Below, one piece after another: positions 15,744-23,875 of a stretch of DNA of 64,000 nt. The stretch comes from Mesorhizobium sp. YC-39 (GTDB lineage Bacteria; Pseudomonadota; Alphaproteobacteria; Rhizobiales; Rhizobiaceae). The DNA lies in NCBI RefSeq assembly GCF_025753795.1, contig NZ_JAOWPS010000009.1:52467-116466 (forward strand), in the 5' to 3' direction. The notes beneath the pieces are model-generated. The model searched no databases. It had not been told where the DNA came from and worked only from the letters and a program-made list of their open reading frames with translations. Each line of letters opens with the position of its first letter. The stretch's first letter is position 1. The translations under genes and the position numbers were made by a program.

Positions 15744-16036
15744 GACACCTCCCGCGCGCTGACGTTATGTTGCGTAGAAGCCGTCGACCGTCTGTAGGAC
15801 GGCGCCCAATCGCGGCGGCGCAACATAACCCTCGCCGCAACATATTCGACCCACTTTCCGGCTGCCTTGCCGCCCACCGCTTTGAGCCGCACATGCATGG
15901 AGCGGCCGCGCGTGTTGCGGACATCGCCGACCATCCAGTAGTTGCCGGAGCGATGGCCGTTGGAGAGATATTCGCGGCACACCGCCTCGGCATGTTCGCC
16001 AAGGCGTTGTGCAAGCTCGGAGGCCGAGACGGTCAT
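15740..16036 (-). pseudogene. N-terminal fragment of a second Toprim/DUF7146 protein
   Basis: MTVSASELAQRLGEHAEAVC REYLSNGHRSGNYWMVGDVRNT copies the first ~70 residues of the gene downstream (LSRRLARHAEAVCRHYLSNG). Similarity ends near 15838 (GKWVEYVAA), where an insert bounded by GTTATGTTGCG and its complement begins. The Toprim half is missing; a plausible C-terminal remnant is at 8177-8422. Only 12 bp separate it from the stop of the giant helicase gene. Confidence 0.65.
15765..15829. repeat. 65-bp insert bounded by an 11-bp inverted repeat
   Basis: GTTATGTTGCG at the left and CGCAACATAAC at 15819-15829 enclose ~43 bp. It sits where similarity to the DUF7146 domain stops, so it may be the scar of a small inserted element. 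An internal CGTCGACC...GGACGGCG pair adds a weak hairpin. Confidence 0.45.
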
Positions 16037-16048
16037 GATCGTCTCCCC

Positions 16049-19000
16049 TCACGCCACTGACGCGCGGTCGGTGACGCCGACCAGTGTGTGGAGGTCGAGG
16101 AGCGCGGCGAGGATTGACGGCCCTTGCTCACTCGTCGGGATGAACAGCCGGAGTTTCCACGAGATGATCTCGGAGATCAGCCCCAGCGCCTTCAGCCGCG
16201 GAACAAAAGCGTCGGTGAAGCCGATCAGCTCGACACGGTAGTCGTTCATGACCCGACTGCGGCGCAGGATCAGGCCATCGGCGAGTTGCAGTCCGATCCT
16301 GCCTTCCACAAGCCCGGTCCAGGCATCTTGCGGCGCGAGCGTCGGCACATGATCGAGCCCCAGATTGCGCAACATGGTCGCAACAAGCGTCGGCGCGATG
16401 TGACGCCCGATGATGCGTTCGCCGGCATCGGTCTGGATCCGATAGACCTGACAATCATGATCCGGCAAGCGCCGCCAGATCGGCAACAGCAGACCCGTCA
16501 CGATGTGAAAGGTGCTGGTGGCGAACTCCGGGACAGCGGCGACTTCAGCCTGCCACAGGTCGCAGAACAGATCTCGGTCGGCGGGCTGCCAGTGGGTCTC
16601 GGCAAGGGCATCGAGACCGAAGCGCAGTTCGTCCGTCGGCCGCAGCAGGCGCACGCGCTGCTCTATCGCGCCATCGTCGAGCATCAGACTTGCCGTCGGC
16701 AGCCGGATCGCCGCGCGGTTCGACCGCGTGTTCACCAACAGAACCGATTGCGGTTCCGCCCGGGCGATGGCCACCGCGTCGACCAGGCTGAGCGGCCGAA
16801 TCCGGTCCTTGCGTGCGACGGTCAGCACATGCGACTGCGCGCCCGAGATCGGGTGCGCGTAGACGGTGCGGCGATCGGTGACGACGATGCTTTCCGCCGT
16901 GATCGTCTCCAGACCTTTGTCATAGGAGCCGGCAGCGATCGCGCCCTCGACCTTCGCCGTCATCAGTTGCTCGAACACCTCGAACAGCAGATTCTGGGTT
17001 TCGATGCGCAGCGCCAGCAGGCGGTTGAGCCAGGTCGTGATCGGCGGCAGTTCGTCGCGCAGCCCGCCCTCGTCAGTCGTCAGCGACAGTCCGGTCACAG
17101 TCTCAAAGGTCGTGAGCGAGCAACCCTCGATCTTGCCCTGATGCAGCAGCATGTAGAATTGGCGAAGTGCGGCCCGCGCATAGGGGCTTTCGAGATTGTC
17201 CTCGGCACGGAACAGCCCTGCCCCGCCGGTCTGGCGCTGGCCGCGCGTGATCGCACCCAGCGTGTCGAGCCGCCGTGCGATCGTCGACAGGAAGCGCTTG
17301 CCGGCTTTCACGTTCGCGGCCATGGGCCGGAACAGCGGCGGTTGCTTCTGATTTGTGCGGTGGGTGCGCCCGAGACCCTGGATGGCGTTGTCGGCGCGCC
17401 AGCCGGCCTCGAGCAGATAATGCTTGCGAAGCCTCTGGTTCCTGACCCCGAGATCGGCGTGGTAGGACCGGCCTGTGCCGCCGGCATCCGAAAAGATCAG
17501 TACGCGCTTGTCGTCATCCATGAAACTCTGGGTCTCGGCGAGATTGGCCGAGCCAGGGCGGTTTTCCACGGCCAGCCGGTCTATGCCGTCGCGGCCGGTC
17601 TTTTTCACGATACGCCGCGCGCGGCCGGTCACCTCGGCGACGATGTCGGTGCCGAAGTGATGGATGATCTGGTCAAGGGCACTGCCGACCGGCGGCAACG
17701 ACCCAAGCCGCTCGACCATCTCGTCGCGCCGGCGAACCGCCTCGCGGCATTGAACCGGGTTGCCATCTTCATCGTGGGCAGGCCGCGAGCAGACGTTGCC
17801 CTCCGCGTCCGAATATTCCTCGAACAACTGGGTGGGGAAGGAGTGCATTAAGTACCCGCCGACATACTCGCGCGGCGTCACATCGACATGCAGATCCGAC
17901 CATTCCTCGGTGGGGATTTCGGCAAGCCGTCGTTCCATCAGCGCTTCGCCGGTCGAGACGATCTGAACGACCGCCGAATGACCTTCGACCCGGTCCTTTT
18001 CGATCGCGCCGATCAGCGTCGGCGTCATCATCGAGGTAATGAGATGGCTGAAGAAGCGTTGCTTGGTGCTCTCGAAGGCTGAACGCGCCGCCGATTTTGC
18101 GTCGCGGTTCAGCGTGCCGGCCTCGCCGGTGATGTTGGTCGCGTCGAGTGCGGCGGTCAGGTTGTTGTGGATGACCTGGAACGCGTCGGCATAGGCGTTG
18201 TAGATGCGGATCTGTTCGTCGCTCAGCGCGTGCTCGAGCAGGTCATATTCGACACCGTCATAAGAGAGCGAACGCGCCGCATAGAGGCCGAGCGATTTGA
18301 GATCGCGGGCGAGCACTTCCATCGCCGCGACACCGCCGTCCTCGATCGCGGCGACGAATTCGGCGCGGTTGGCGAAGGGAAAATCCTCGCTGCCCCAGAT
18401 GCCGAGACGCTGCGCATAGGCGAGGTTCTCGACCGCGGTCGCACCGGTCGCGGAGACGTAGACGACACGGGCGTCAGGCAGTGCGTGCTGGAGCCGCAGT
18501 CCCGCCCTGCCCTGCTGCGAGGGGGCGACGTCGCCACGCTCGCTTTTGCCGCCAGCGGCGTTGGCCATGGCGTGGGCCTCGTCGAAGACGATGACGCCAT
18601 CGAAAGATTTTTTCGCCCCCGACGGGTTTTCTCTCGTCGGGCTTTCGGTCCTCCCCGCCGACTTTTCTGCATCCCCTGTCGGGCCGTCGGCCCTCCTCGG
18701 CTCTTGTCCAACCCAGTCGAGGATCTGGGCAATCCGGGATTTCTTGCCTTCCCGTTCCTGCGAGCGCAGCGTCGCGTAGGTTGTGAACAGGATGCCCTCG
18801 GCAAGGCGGATCGGCGTGCCCTGCCGATAGCGCGACAGTGGCTGCACGAGAAGTTTTTCCTGGCCAAGTGCCGCCCAATCGCGCTGGGCATCTTCCAGTA
18901 GCTTGTCCGACTTCGAAATCCAGATCGCACGGCGGCGGCCCTGCAGCCAGTTGTCAAGGATGATGCCCGCGACTTGCCGTCCCTTGCCGCAGCCGGTTCC

Positions 19001-20599
19001 ATCGCCCAAAAACCAACCACGGCGGAAGCGGACAGCATTCGAAGCACCTTCCGGGGCGGCCGAGACGACATCGCAGGTCTCGCCAACCGTCCAGGTGCCG
19101 GCGAGATGGCCGCAATGCGCCTCCCCGGCATAAATCACGCTTTCGAGCTGGGCGTCCGACAGCAGGCCCTCGTCGATGATCGCATCAGGAAGAAGCGGCC
19201 GATAGGAAGGCTTTGGCGGGGCGACGGCGGCCATTGCTGCCGACTGCACGAGGGGTGTCGGATGCGGCTTTGCGCGGGGAATGTCGATCGACTGAAGCGC
19301 GTAGGGTTCGTAGATCGTGTCGGTGAGGCGGCCGCCCTCTTCCGGCATCCAGTCGCGTAGCTCATAGGCCAGGGGGACCGCCGGCGTGCTGCTTGCCTTG
19401 ACCTGGCGGGCATTCGCCCGCGCAATCGGACGGACCGGTTGGATGGCCTTCGGCGCAGAAGTTGAGACAGTGAGGGGTGCGGCTCTCGCCCCTGATCGGC
19501 CGCCCATGTGCATGGCGGCATTTGCCAGGATGCCGCTGGACAACGCGCCGATCGAATCCGGAAAGCCGCCCGGTGTCCGGGGCGGCAGATCCGTAATCCA
19601 GGCGAGCAGCGTTTCGACATCAGTTGCCTTGCCGGGCGAGCGGACGAAATTTTTCGGGTCGGCGGCCGGTACCTTGTCGATAATTGTCAGTCGCGTTTCA
19701 GTGGTGGTGCCATGGCGGGCGTAGTCACGGCCGTCGATCGCCGCGGTGAAGACGACGATGCCCTGCTGCTGCAGGCGTTCGAAGGCCGGCCGCCATTTGG
19801 CGTTTTCCGGAGACAGCCCGGTGCCGGTGATGGCGACCAGGCGCCCGCCTGCGCGCAGGCGGGCGAATGCGGAGGAGAGATGCCGCCATGCCGCGTCAGT
19901 GACATGGCCGTCGACATAGGCGCCGACGCTGAAGGGTGGATTCATCAGCACGACGGACGGCTCGATGGCCGCGTCGAGATGATCGTCGATATGGGCGGCG
20001 TCGTGCCGCGAGACGGAAAACCGTGGAAACAGCAGGCCGAGGAGATCGGCCCGCCTCGCGGCAAGCTCATTGAGGGCGATCGAGGCGCGCGCCATCTCGG
20101 CATGGAAGGCGAGCAGACCGGTGCCGGCCGAGGGTTCGAGAACGAGGTCGCAAGATGCTATCGCCGCCGCGTGCGCTGTCACGAAGGCCAGCGGCAAGGG
20201 CGTCGACAGCTGCTGCATGGCCTGGCTCTCGTGCGACCTTCGCGTATGGGTGGGAAGAAGGTCGGCGATGCGCTTCATCATCGCCAGCGTTGCCTGCGGC
20301 GTCGTGGACCGCGACAGGATCGCCTGGCCGAACCGGCGCAAAAACAGCACCTGGGCGACTTCGAGCGCCTCATAGGCGTCCTTCCAGACCCAGAACCCTT
20401 GCGCATCGCTCCCGCCAAAACTGGTCGTCATGGCGGTGCGCAGTGCGGCGGTGGTGACAGGCTCGCCCAGCTCGAGGAAAGGCAGCAGCAGCGTTGCCGC
20501 TTGATAGATTGCCTGGGCGTTGTTGATGGAGGCCGGCGTCGGCGCGTCGAGGGGAGCGGCAGTCCGGGCAACGGCCGGTGTGGTCGAAACAATGTTCAT
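16049..20599 (-). CDS. Giant DNA methyltransferase / strawberry-notch-type SF2 helicase
   Basis: 1516 aa from the ATG at 20599, which follows GAAGGACATTTCC; an upstream in-frame ATG at 20746 lacks a site. Residues ~150-230 form a SAM methyltransferase domain: LVLEPSAGTGLLAFHAEMA (motif I) and VVLMNPPFSVG (motif IV, NPPF, typical of N6-adenine methyltransferases). A strawberry-notch-like helicase follows: GWFLGDGTGCGKGRQVAGII (Walker A, about residue 536), FDEAHAMANAAGG (DEAH box, about 675), VYVSATGATAVEN (motif III) and QGLGRTHRTNQKQP (motif VI, ~1080). The remaining C-terminal part is the Sno-type helical domain. Such fusions occur on plasmids and phages of alphaproteobacteria; roles in anti-restriction or DNA processing have been proposed, none proven. 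Its promoter region is shared with the divergent DUF1173 gene. Confidence 0.85.
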   Translation of the reverse strand: MNIVSTTPAVARTAAPLDAPTPASINNAQAIYQAATLLLPFLELGEPVTTAALRTAMTTSFGGSDAQGFWVWKDAYEALEVAQVLFLRRFGQAILSRSTTPQATLAMMKRIADLLPTHTRRSHESQAMQQLSTPLPLAFVTAHAAAIASCDLVLEPSAGTGLLAFHAEMARASIALNELAARRADLLGLLFPRFSVSRHDAAHIDDHLDAAIEPSVVLMNPPFSVGAYVDGHVTDAAWRHLSSAFARLRAGGRLVAITGTGLSPENAKWRPAFERLQQQGIVVFTAAIDGRDYARHGTTTETRLTIIDKVPAADPKNFVRSPGKATDVETLLAWITDLPPRTPGGFPDSIGALSSGILANAAMHMGGRSGARAAPLTVSTSAPKAIQPVRPIARANARQVKASSTPAVPLAYELRDWMPEEGGRLTDTIYEPYALQSIDIPRAKPHPTPLVQSAAMAAVAPPKPSYRPLLPDAIIDEGLLSDAQLESVIYAGEAHCGHLAGTWTVGETCDVVSAAPEGASNAVRFRRGWFLGDGTGCGKGRQVAGIILDNWLQGRRRAIWISKSDKLLEDAQRDWAALGQEKLLVQPLSRYRQGTPIRLAEGILFTTYATLRSQEREGKKSRIAQILDWVGQEPRRADGPTGDAEKSAGRTESPTRENPSGAKKSFDGVIVFDEAHAMANAAGGKSERGDVAPSQQGRAGLRLQHALPDARVVYVSATGATAVENLAYAQRLGIWGSEDFPFANRAEFVAAIEDGGVAAMEVLARDLKSLGLYAARSLSYDGVEYDLLEHALSDEQIRIYNAYADAFQVIHNNLTAALDATNITGEAGTLNRDAKSAARSAFESTKQRFFSHLITSMMTPTLIGAIEKDRVEGHSAVVQIVSTGEALMERRLAEIPTEEWSDLHVDVTPREYVGGYLMHSFPTQLFEEYSDAEGNVCSRPAHDEDGNPVQCREAVRRRDEMVERLGSLPPVGSALDQIIHHFGTDIVAEVTGRARRIVKKTGRDGIDRLAVENRPGSANLAETQSFMDDDKRVLIFSDAGGTGRSYHADLGVRNQRLRKHYLLEAGWRADNAIQGLGRTHRTNQKQPPLFRPMAANVKAGKRFLSTIARRLDTLGAITRGQRQTGGAGLFRAEDNLESPYARAALRQFYMLLHQGKIEGCSLTTFETVTGLSLTTDEGGLRDELPPITTWLNRLLALRIETQNLLFEVFEQLMTAKVEGAIAAGSYDKGLETITAESIVVTDRRTVYAHPISGAQSHVLTVARKDRIRPLSLVDAVAIARAEPQSVLLVNTRSNRAAIRLPTASLMLDDGAIEQRVRLLRPTDELRFGLDALAETHWQPADRDLFCDLWQAEVAAVPEFATSTFHIVTGLLLPIWRRLPDHDCQVYRIQTDAGERIIGRHIAPTLVATMLRNLGLDHVPTLAPQDAWTGLVEGRIGLQLADGLILRRSRVMNDYRVELIGFTDAFVPRLKALGLISEIISWKLRLFIPTSEQGPSILAALLDLHTLVGVTDRASVA

Positions 20600-20784
20600 G
20601 GAAATGTCCTTCGCGAGAGGGGAGTGGCGCCCGCGCCAACACTCTCTGCGCGCCAGCCGGGCCACACTCCTCCCGGCTCCCCTCTGCCTCCGGCGCCGAT
20701 GCACCAAAGGGGTTGCGCTCTTTGCAAACCCATGACTTGAATGCACGCACAGGGATGCGGCGGCGACCTGGAGCTGTGGAGGTG

Positions 20785-21978
20785 ATGCGACGGTTTAGAA
20801 TTGGCGGTGCGGTCTACGAGGAGGCAGCGCCTGACCTGCAGGCGGCGCTGGCGAACGCCTATGCCCGCACCGAGCGTCCGCTATGTCTATGCCGCGAGCC
20901 AGGCTGCCCGATGTACATCGCCCGCATCGGCGACCTTCACCTGATCAAGCGCATGCCGCTGAGCGGCGGCGGGCATGATCCATCCTGTGATTCCTATGAA
21001 TCGCCTTACGAACTGTCCGGCCTGGGCGCCTTGATGGGCAGCGCGATACAGCTCGATCCGCAAAACGGCTTGGCGGCCCTCAAGTTGGACTTCAGCCTGT
21101 CGAAGACAGGGAGCCGCGCGGCATCGGTGCCTGCGGGGCAAAGTTCCGCCAGCGTAACCGCCGATCCCAGGAGAATGTCGCTGCGTGGCCTGCTTCACTA
21201 TCTCTGGCACGAGGCCGAACTGACGGTCTGGACATCGAGGTGGGCCGGCAAACGGCATTGGTGGAATGTCCGCTGGCATCTGCTCGAGGCTGCCGGGCAA
21301 ATGTCAGTGAGGGGCGGACCGCTTGCCGATATCCTATTCGTGCCCGAGCCGTTTCGGGCCGAGAACAGGCAAGCCATCGAGCAGCGTCGCAACGCGGTTC
21401 TCGGCACAACGCTCCCGCCGAAATCCGGCCCCCGAAAGTTGCTCGTCCTAGTCGGCGAGGTGAAGGAGATCGTGCCCGCCCGCTCCGGTCAGAAACTCGT
21501 CATCAAGCACCTGCCCGGTTTTCCCTTCATCATCGACGATGCATTGCATCGCCGCTTGCAGGCGCGTTTTGAGAAAGAATTGTCTCTGTGGGCAGCGGAT
21601 TCCAGCTCGCATCTGATGACGATCGCGACGTTCGGACTGAACCCGGCCGGCCTCGCCATTGTCGAGGAGATCGCGTTGATGGTGGTGTCCGAGAACTGGA
21701 TTCCCTACGAGACGGTACCGGAGAAAAGGCTCGTCGATGGGCTCGCCCGCCTTCGCGAGAAGAGCGTGAAGGGATTGCGCTTTGACCTGCAACCCGACCA
21801 GCCGATCGCCAATGCGTTGCTTCAGAACAGGGACGAGCCGATCGCGCTGTTTGTCGTTCCGGCCGGAGCGGACCAGAACTTCGAAGTGTCGCTCGACGAA
21901 ATGATCGCTGCGCGACCGGAGATCGGCGCCTGGGTCTGGCGGGTCGGCGAAGGCGATATGCCGCCGCTACCGCCTTGA
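20785..21978 (+). CDS. DUF1173 family protein
   Basis: About 397 aa from ATG 20785 (MRRFRIGGAVYEEAAPDLQA), chosen because homologous DUF1173 proteins begin this way; an in-frame ATG at 20755 is the alternative and neither has a perfectly spaced ribosome site. Typical features are the Cys-rich RPLCLCREPGCPMYIARIGD, KRMPLSGGGHDPSCDSYESP and LHYLWHEAELTVW. The conserved Cys and His residues suggest a metal site, but function is unknown. It is divergent from the methyltransferase/helicase gene with ~185 bp between, and the two co-occur on many rhizobial plasmids. Confidence 0.8.
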   Translation: MRRFRIGGAVYEEAAPDLQAALANAYARTERPLCLCREPGCPMYIARIGDLHLIKRMPLSGGGHDPSCDSYESPYELSGLGALMGSAIQLDPQNGLAALKLDFSLSKTGSRAASVPAGQSSASVTADPRRMSLRGLLHYLWHEAELTVWTSRWAGKRHWWNVRWHLLEAAGQMSVRGGPLADILFVPEPFRAENRQAIEQRRNAVLGTTLPPKSGPRKLLVLVGEVKEIVPARSGQKLVIKHLPGFPFIIDDALHRRLQARFEKELSLWAADSSSHLMTIATFGLNPAGLAIVEEIALMVVSENWIPYETVPEKRLVDGLARLREKSVKGLRFDLQPDQPIANALLQNRDEPIALFVVPAGADQNFEVSLDEMIAARPEIGAWVWRVGEGDMPPLPP

Positions 21979-22013
21979 GTGTCGACGGAATTTCCAGCGA
22001 TACTCACGATGCC

Positions 22014-22697
22014 TTAGGCCAGGCCCAGCTTCTTCTTGAGCTCGGCATTTTCCTTGCGCAGACGGTCGGCAAGCAGGTTCTTCAGGCGCTTGTTTTCTTC
22101 TTCGAGCGCGACAAGATCACGGAGATCGCCGCTGTCTGAAGAAGGTGCGACAGCTCTCTTCCAATAATAGTAGGTCTGCTCGGATATGCCGGCCTGGCCG
22201 ACCGCAATCTTGCTGGTCGCGCCGGCAGCGATCGATTTTTCGATCTGGGCAAGCTTCTGGGAGCGTTCCTTCTCGGAATATGTCTTGCGGACGGTCTTCG
22301 CTACCACGGGAGCTTCGGCGGCCTGGGGCGCAGGTTTCGCTCCGTTCTTGCGGACCGGCTTTACGAGCTCCGCCTTCGCTTTCTTTGCTCGCGGAACTTT
22401 CTTCTTGGATTCAGGCACTTCCACTTTGGCTGGGGCTACTGTCGTCTGAACAGTCTGAGCGTCCTGAAACTCGGCCATCATATACTCCGCTTGTGGTTTA
22501 TCCCCTTCTTCAGCATCAAGGGGTCTTATACTGAAGTCAATGACCTGGGCATTTGGGAGCGGAGCAGCATAGCCCGGCTGCGTCATCTCCGTGGCAATCT
22601 TGGACAGGTCGAGATCGCCCCAGATCGAATGGCTTGGCTTCTGCTTACCGCGCCTCTGTTTCAGTTCCACGATGAATGGCCGGATCTGGCGCTTCAT
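22014..22697 (-). CDS. SyrB-like regulator
   Basis: 227 aa. The C-terminal ~110 residues fit the SyrB family of rhizobial regulators: a Lys/Ala/Pro-rich linker (AKKAKAELVKPVRKNGAK), then KTYSEKERSQKLAQIEKSIA and ISEQTYYYWKRAV, a transposase-OrfA-like helix-turn-helix, and a coiled-coil end LEEENKRLKNLLADRLRKEN. In Sinorhizobium meliloti SyrB represses syrM, which affects nod and exopolysaccharide genes; family members are numerous and their targets mostly unknown. The N-terminal ~90 residues are not recognised. It converges with the DUF1173 gene, 35 bp apart. Confidence 0.75.
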   Translation of the reverse strand: MKRQIRPFIVELKQRRGKQKPSHSIWGDLDLSKIATEMTQPGYAAPLPNAQVIDFSIRPLDAEEGDKPQAEYMMAEFQDAQTVQTTVAPAKVEVPESKKKVPRAKKAKAELVKPVRKNGAKPAPQAAEAPVVAKTVRKTYSEKERSQKLAQIEKSIAAGATSKIAVGQAGISEQTYYYWKRAVAPSSDSGDLRDLVALEEENKRLKNLLADRLRKENAELKKKLGLA

Positions 22698-22824
22698 AGT
22701 CCGTTCCTTGATGTGAGCATGACTTGCTAGCCAAGTCGCAGTTTGGGTTAGCGAGTGCCAGACGTATCATATCGCTTTCGCCGTGATTTACCGGAGAAGC
22801 CCCGCAACGAGCAAGCGGTGTGTC

Positions 22825-23385
22825 ATGAGCCTAGGGCAATCGGCTCAATCAACGGGGGCAAACGTGCCTACCGAGAGAGAGCTGCCTCATACACGCGATG
22901 CTCAGGCGTCGAGCCGGCGGGGTGCGATGACTGTGCACAATCCGGCTGGAGCGATTGCAATCCTTATATTCTTGGGAACTAATCTTCTCATGGCGGCGGA
23001 TGAGTTGGACGCGCTTGTTTTCGGGATGGCGGTCGACAGCGTTCGTGCGCTTTCTATTCCTTTCGCGGAAAAAGTCGCGGAAATCGCCCACAGAAGCCAG
23101 GGCGTCGTGCTTTTCAATTTGCGCGTCGATGGCGACATGGAACTTCAGCGCGTCGCCGCCATTCGGTATCCAAGCAATCAGACAGGGGTTCTGGTGCTGG
23201 ATAAGCAGGGCTTGGCGACCAGCAATTGCATGGTCAATGGCACTTTCTCCAGCTTTATCGCTCCGTTGGAGGACTGGAACACGCTGCCGCTCGCAACGCA
23301 GGCCAGGACGAGTATCGCCGGCCCGACCAGCCTGTTCATCGGCGCTTTACGCAATGCCGGATACCTCCCGCGTGGCAGGCACTGA
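22825..23385 (+). CDS. Hypothetical protein with one possible membrane segment
   Basis: About 186 aa from ATG 22825; GTG 22783 and ATG 22927 are other possible starts and none has a strong ribosome site. A hydrophobic stretch AGAIAILIFLGTNLLMAADE may be a signal anchor. The rest (FAEKVAEIAHRSQGVVLFNL...ELQRVAAIRYPSNQTGVLVL) looks like a folded alpha/beta domain but is not recognised. The last 50 bp overlap convergently with the gene at 23336-23758. Codon use is ordinary, so a real gene is likely though unproven. Confidence 0.45.
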   Translation: MSLGQSAQSTGANVPTERELPHTRDAQASSRRGAMTVHNPAGAIAILIFLGTNLLMAADELDALVFGMAVDSVRALSIPFAEKVAEIAHRSQGVVLFNLRVDGDMELQRVAAIRYPSNQTGVLVLDKQGLATSNCMVNGTFSSFIAPLEDWNTLPLATQARTSIAGPTSLFIGALRNAGYLPRGRH

Positions 23386-23758
23386 ACCCAAGTTTTGGTG
23401 AGGGCCGATGCTTGGTGATGGCACGGACGGCGGCGGCTAGCGCCGGAATGTCGTCCAGCATGCCGAGTGCGACGAAGTGGTTGACCCCGCCGGTATAGTC
23501 CTTACGGCCCTTGCAGGTCCTGATCAGGATGCCGTGACCAGAGGACAGGCCGAACTGGCCGACCTGGATATAGGCACGATCATGATGCAGGGTAATTTCA
23601 CCGCAAACGGCGATGCCCGCCCTGTTTGAGCGCAGGTCAAAGCTTCCCTGCGGCAGCGCAAGTTCGGCGGCGAGTTTCTTCAGCCGTGAACGGGCTGTGG
23701 TGTGGAAACGTCTCTTCTGCTGCTCGTCGTAGGAGCAGGATCTTTTCCAGTCGAACAT
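23336..23758 (-). CDS. Conserved plasmid protein of unknown function
   Basis: 140 aa from the ATG at 23758 after GGAGATCGAC. MFDWKRSCSYDEQQKRRFHTTARSRL... is a basic start followed by a compact domain with GSFDLRSNRAGIAVCGEITL and the Cys/Gly-rich ILIRTCKGRKDYTGGVNHF. No domain is recognised. It lies downstream of the ParB-like gene on the same strand, separated by an intrinsic terminator at 23774-23812. The 3' end overlaps the opposite gene. Confidence 0.55.
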   Translation of the reverse strand: MFDWKRSCSYDEQQKRRFHTTARSRLKKLAAELALPQGSFDLRSNRAGIAVCGEITLHHDRAYIQVGQFGLSSGHGILIRTCKGRKDYTGGVNHFVALGMLDDIPALAAAVRAITKHRPSPKLGFSACHAGGIRHCVKRR

Positions 23759-23773
23759 GTCGATCTCCATGAA

Positions 23774-23812
23774 ACAAAAACGCCCGGGCGCGCTATGGCG
23801 ATCCCGGGCTTG
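23774..23812 (-). terminator. Rho-independent terminator after the ParB-like gene
   Basis: On the minus strand AGCCCGGGATCG...CGCCCGGGCG is followed by TTTTTGTTT. A further 8-bp hairpin (GGTCCGGC at 23835 with its complement at 23849) lies between it and the gene end. Confidence 0.85.
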
Positions 23813-23875
23813 AGAGTGAGTTGGAACTGAAAAGGGTCCGGCGAAGGTGCCGGACCGGTGGGACCGGGAGGCCGA

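Noticed and set aside
16124..17851. 575-codon plus-strand frame
   Set aside because: Antisense to the methyltransferase/helicase gene, in a region of high GC where such shadows are expected.
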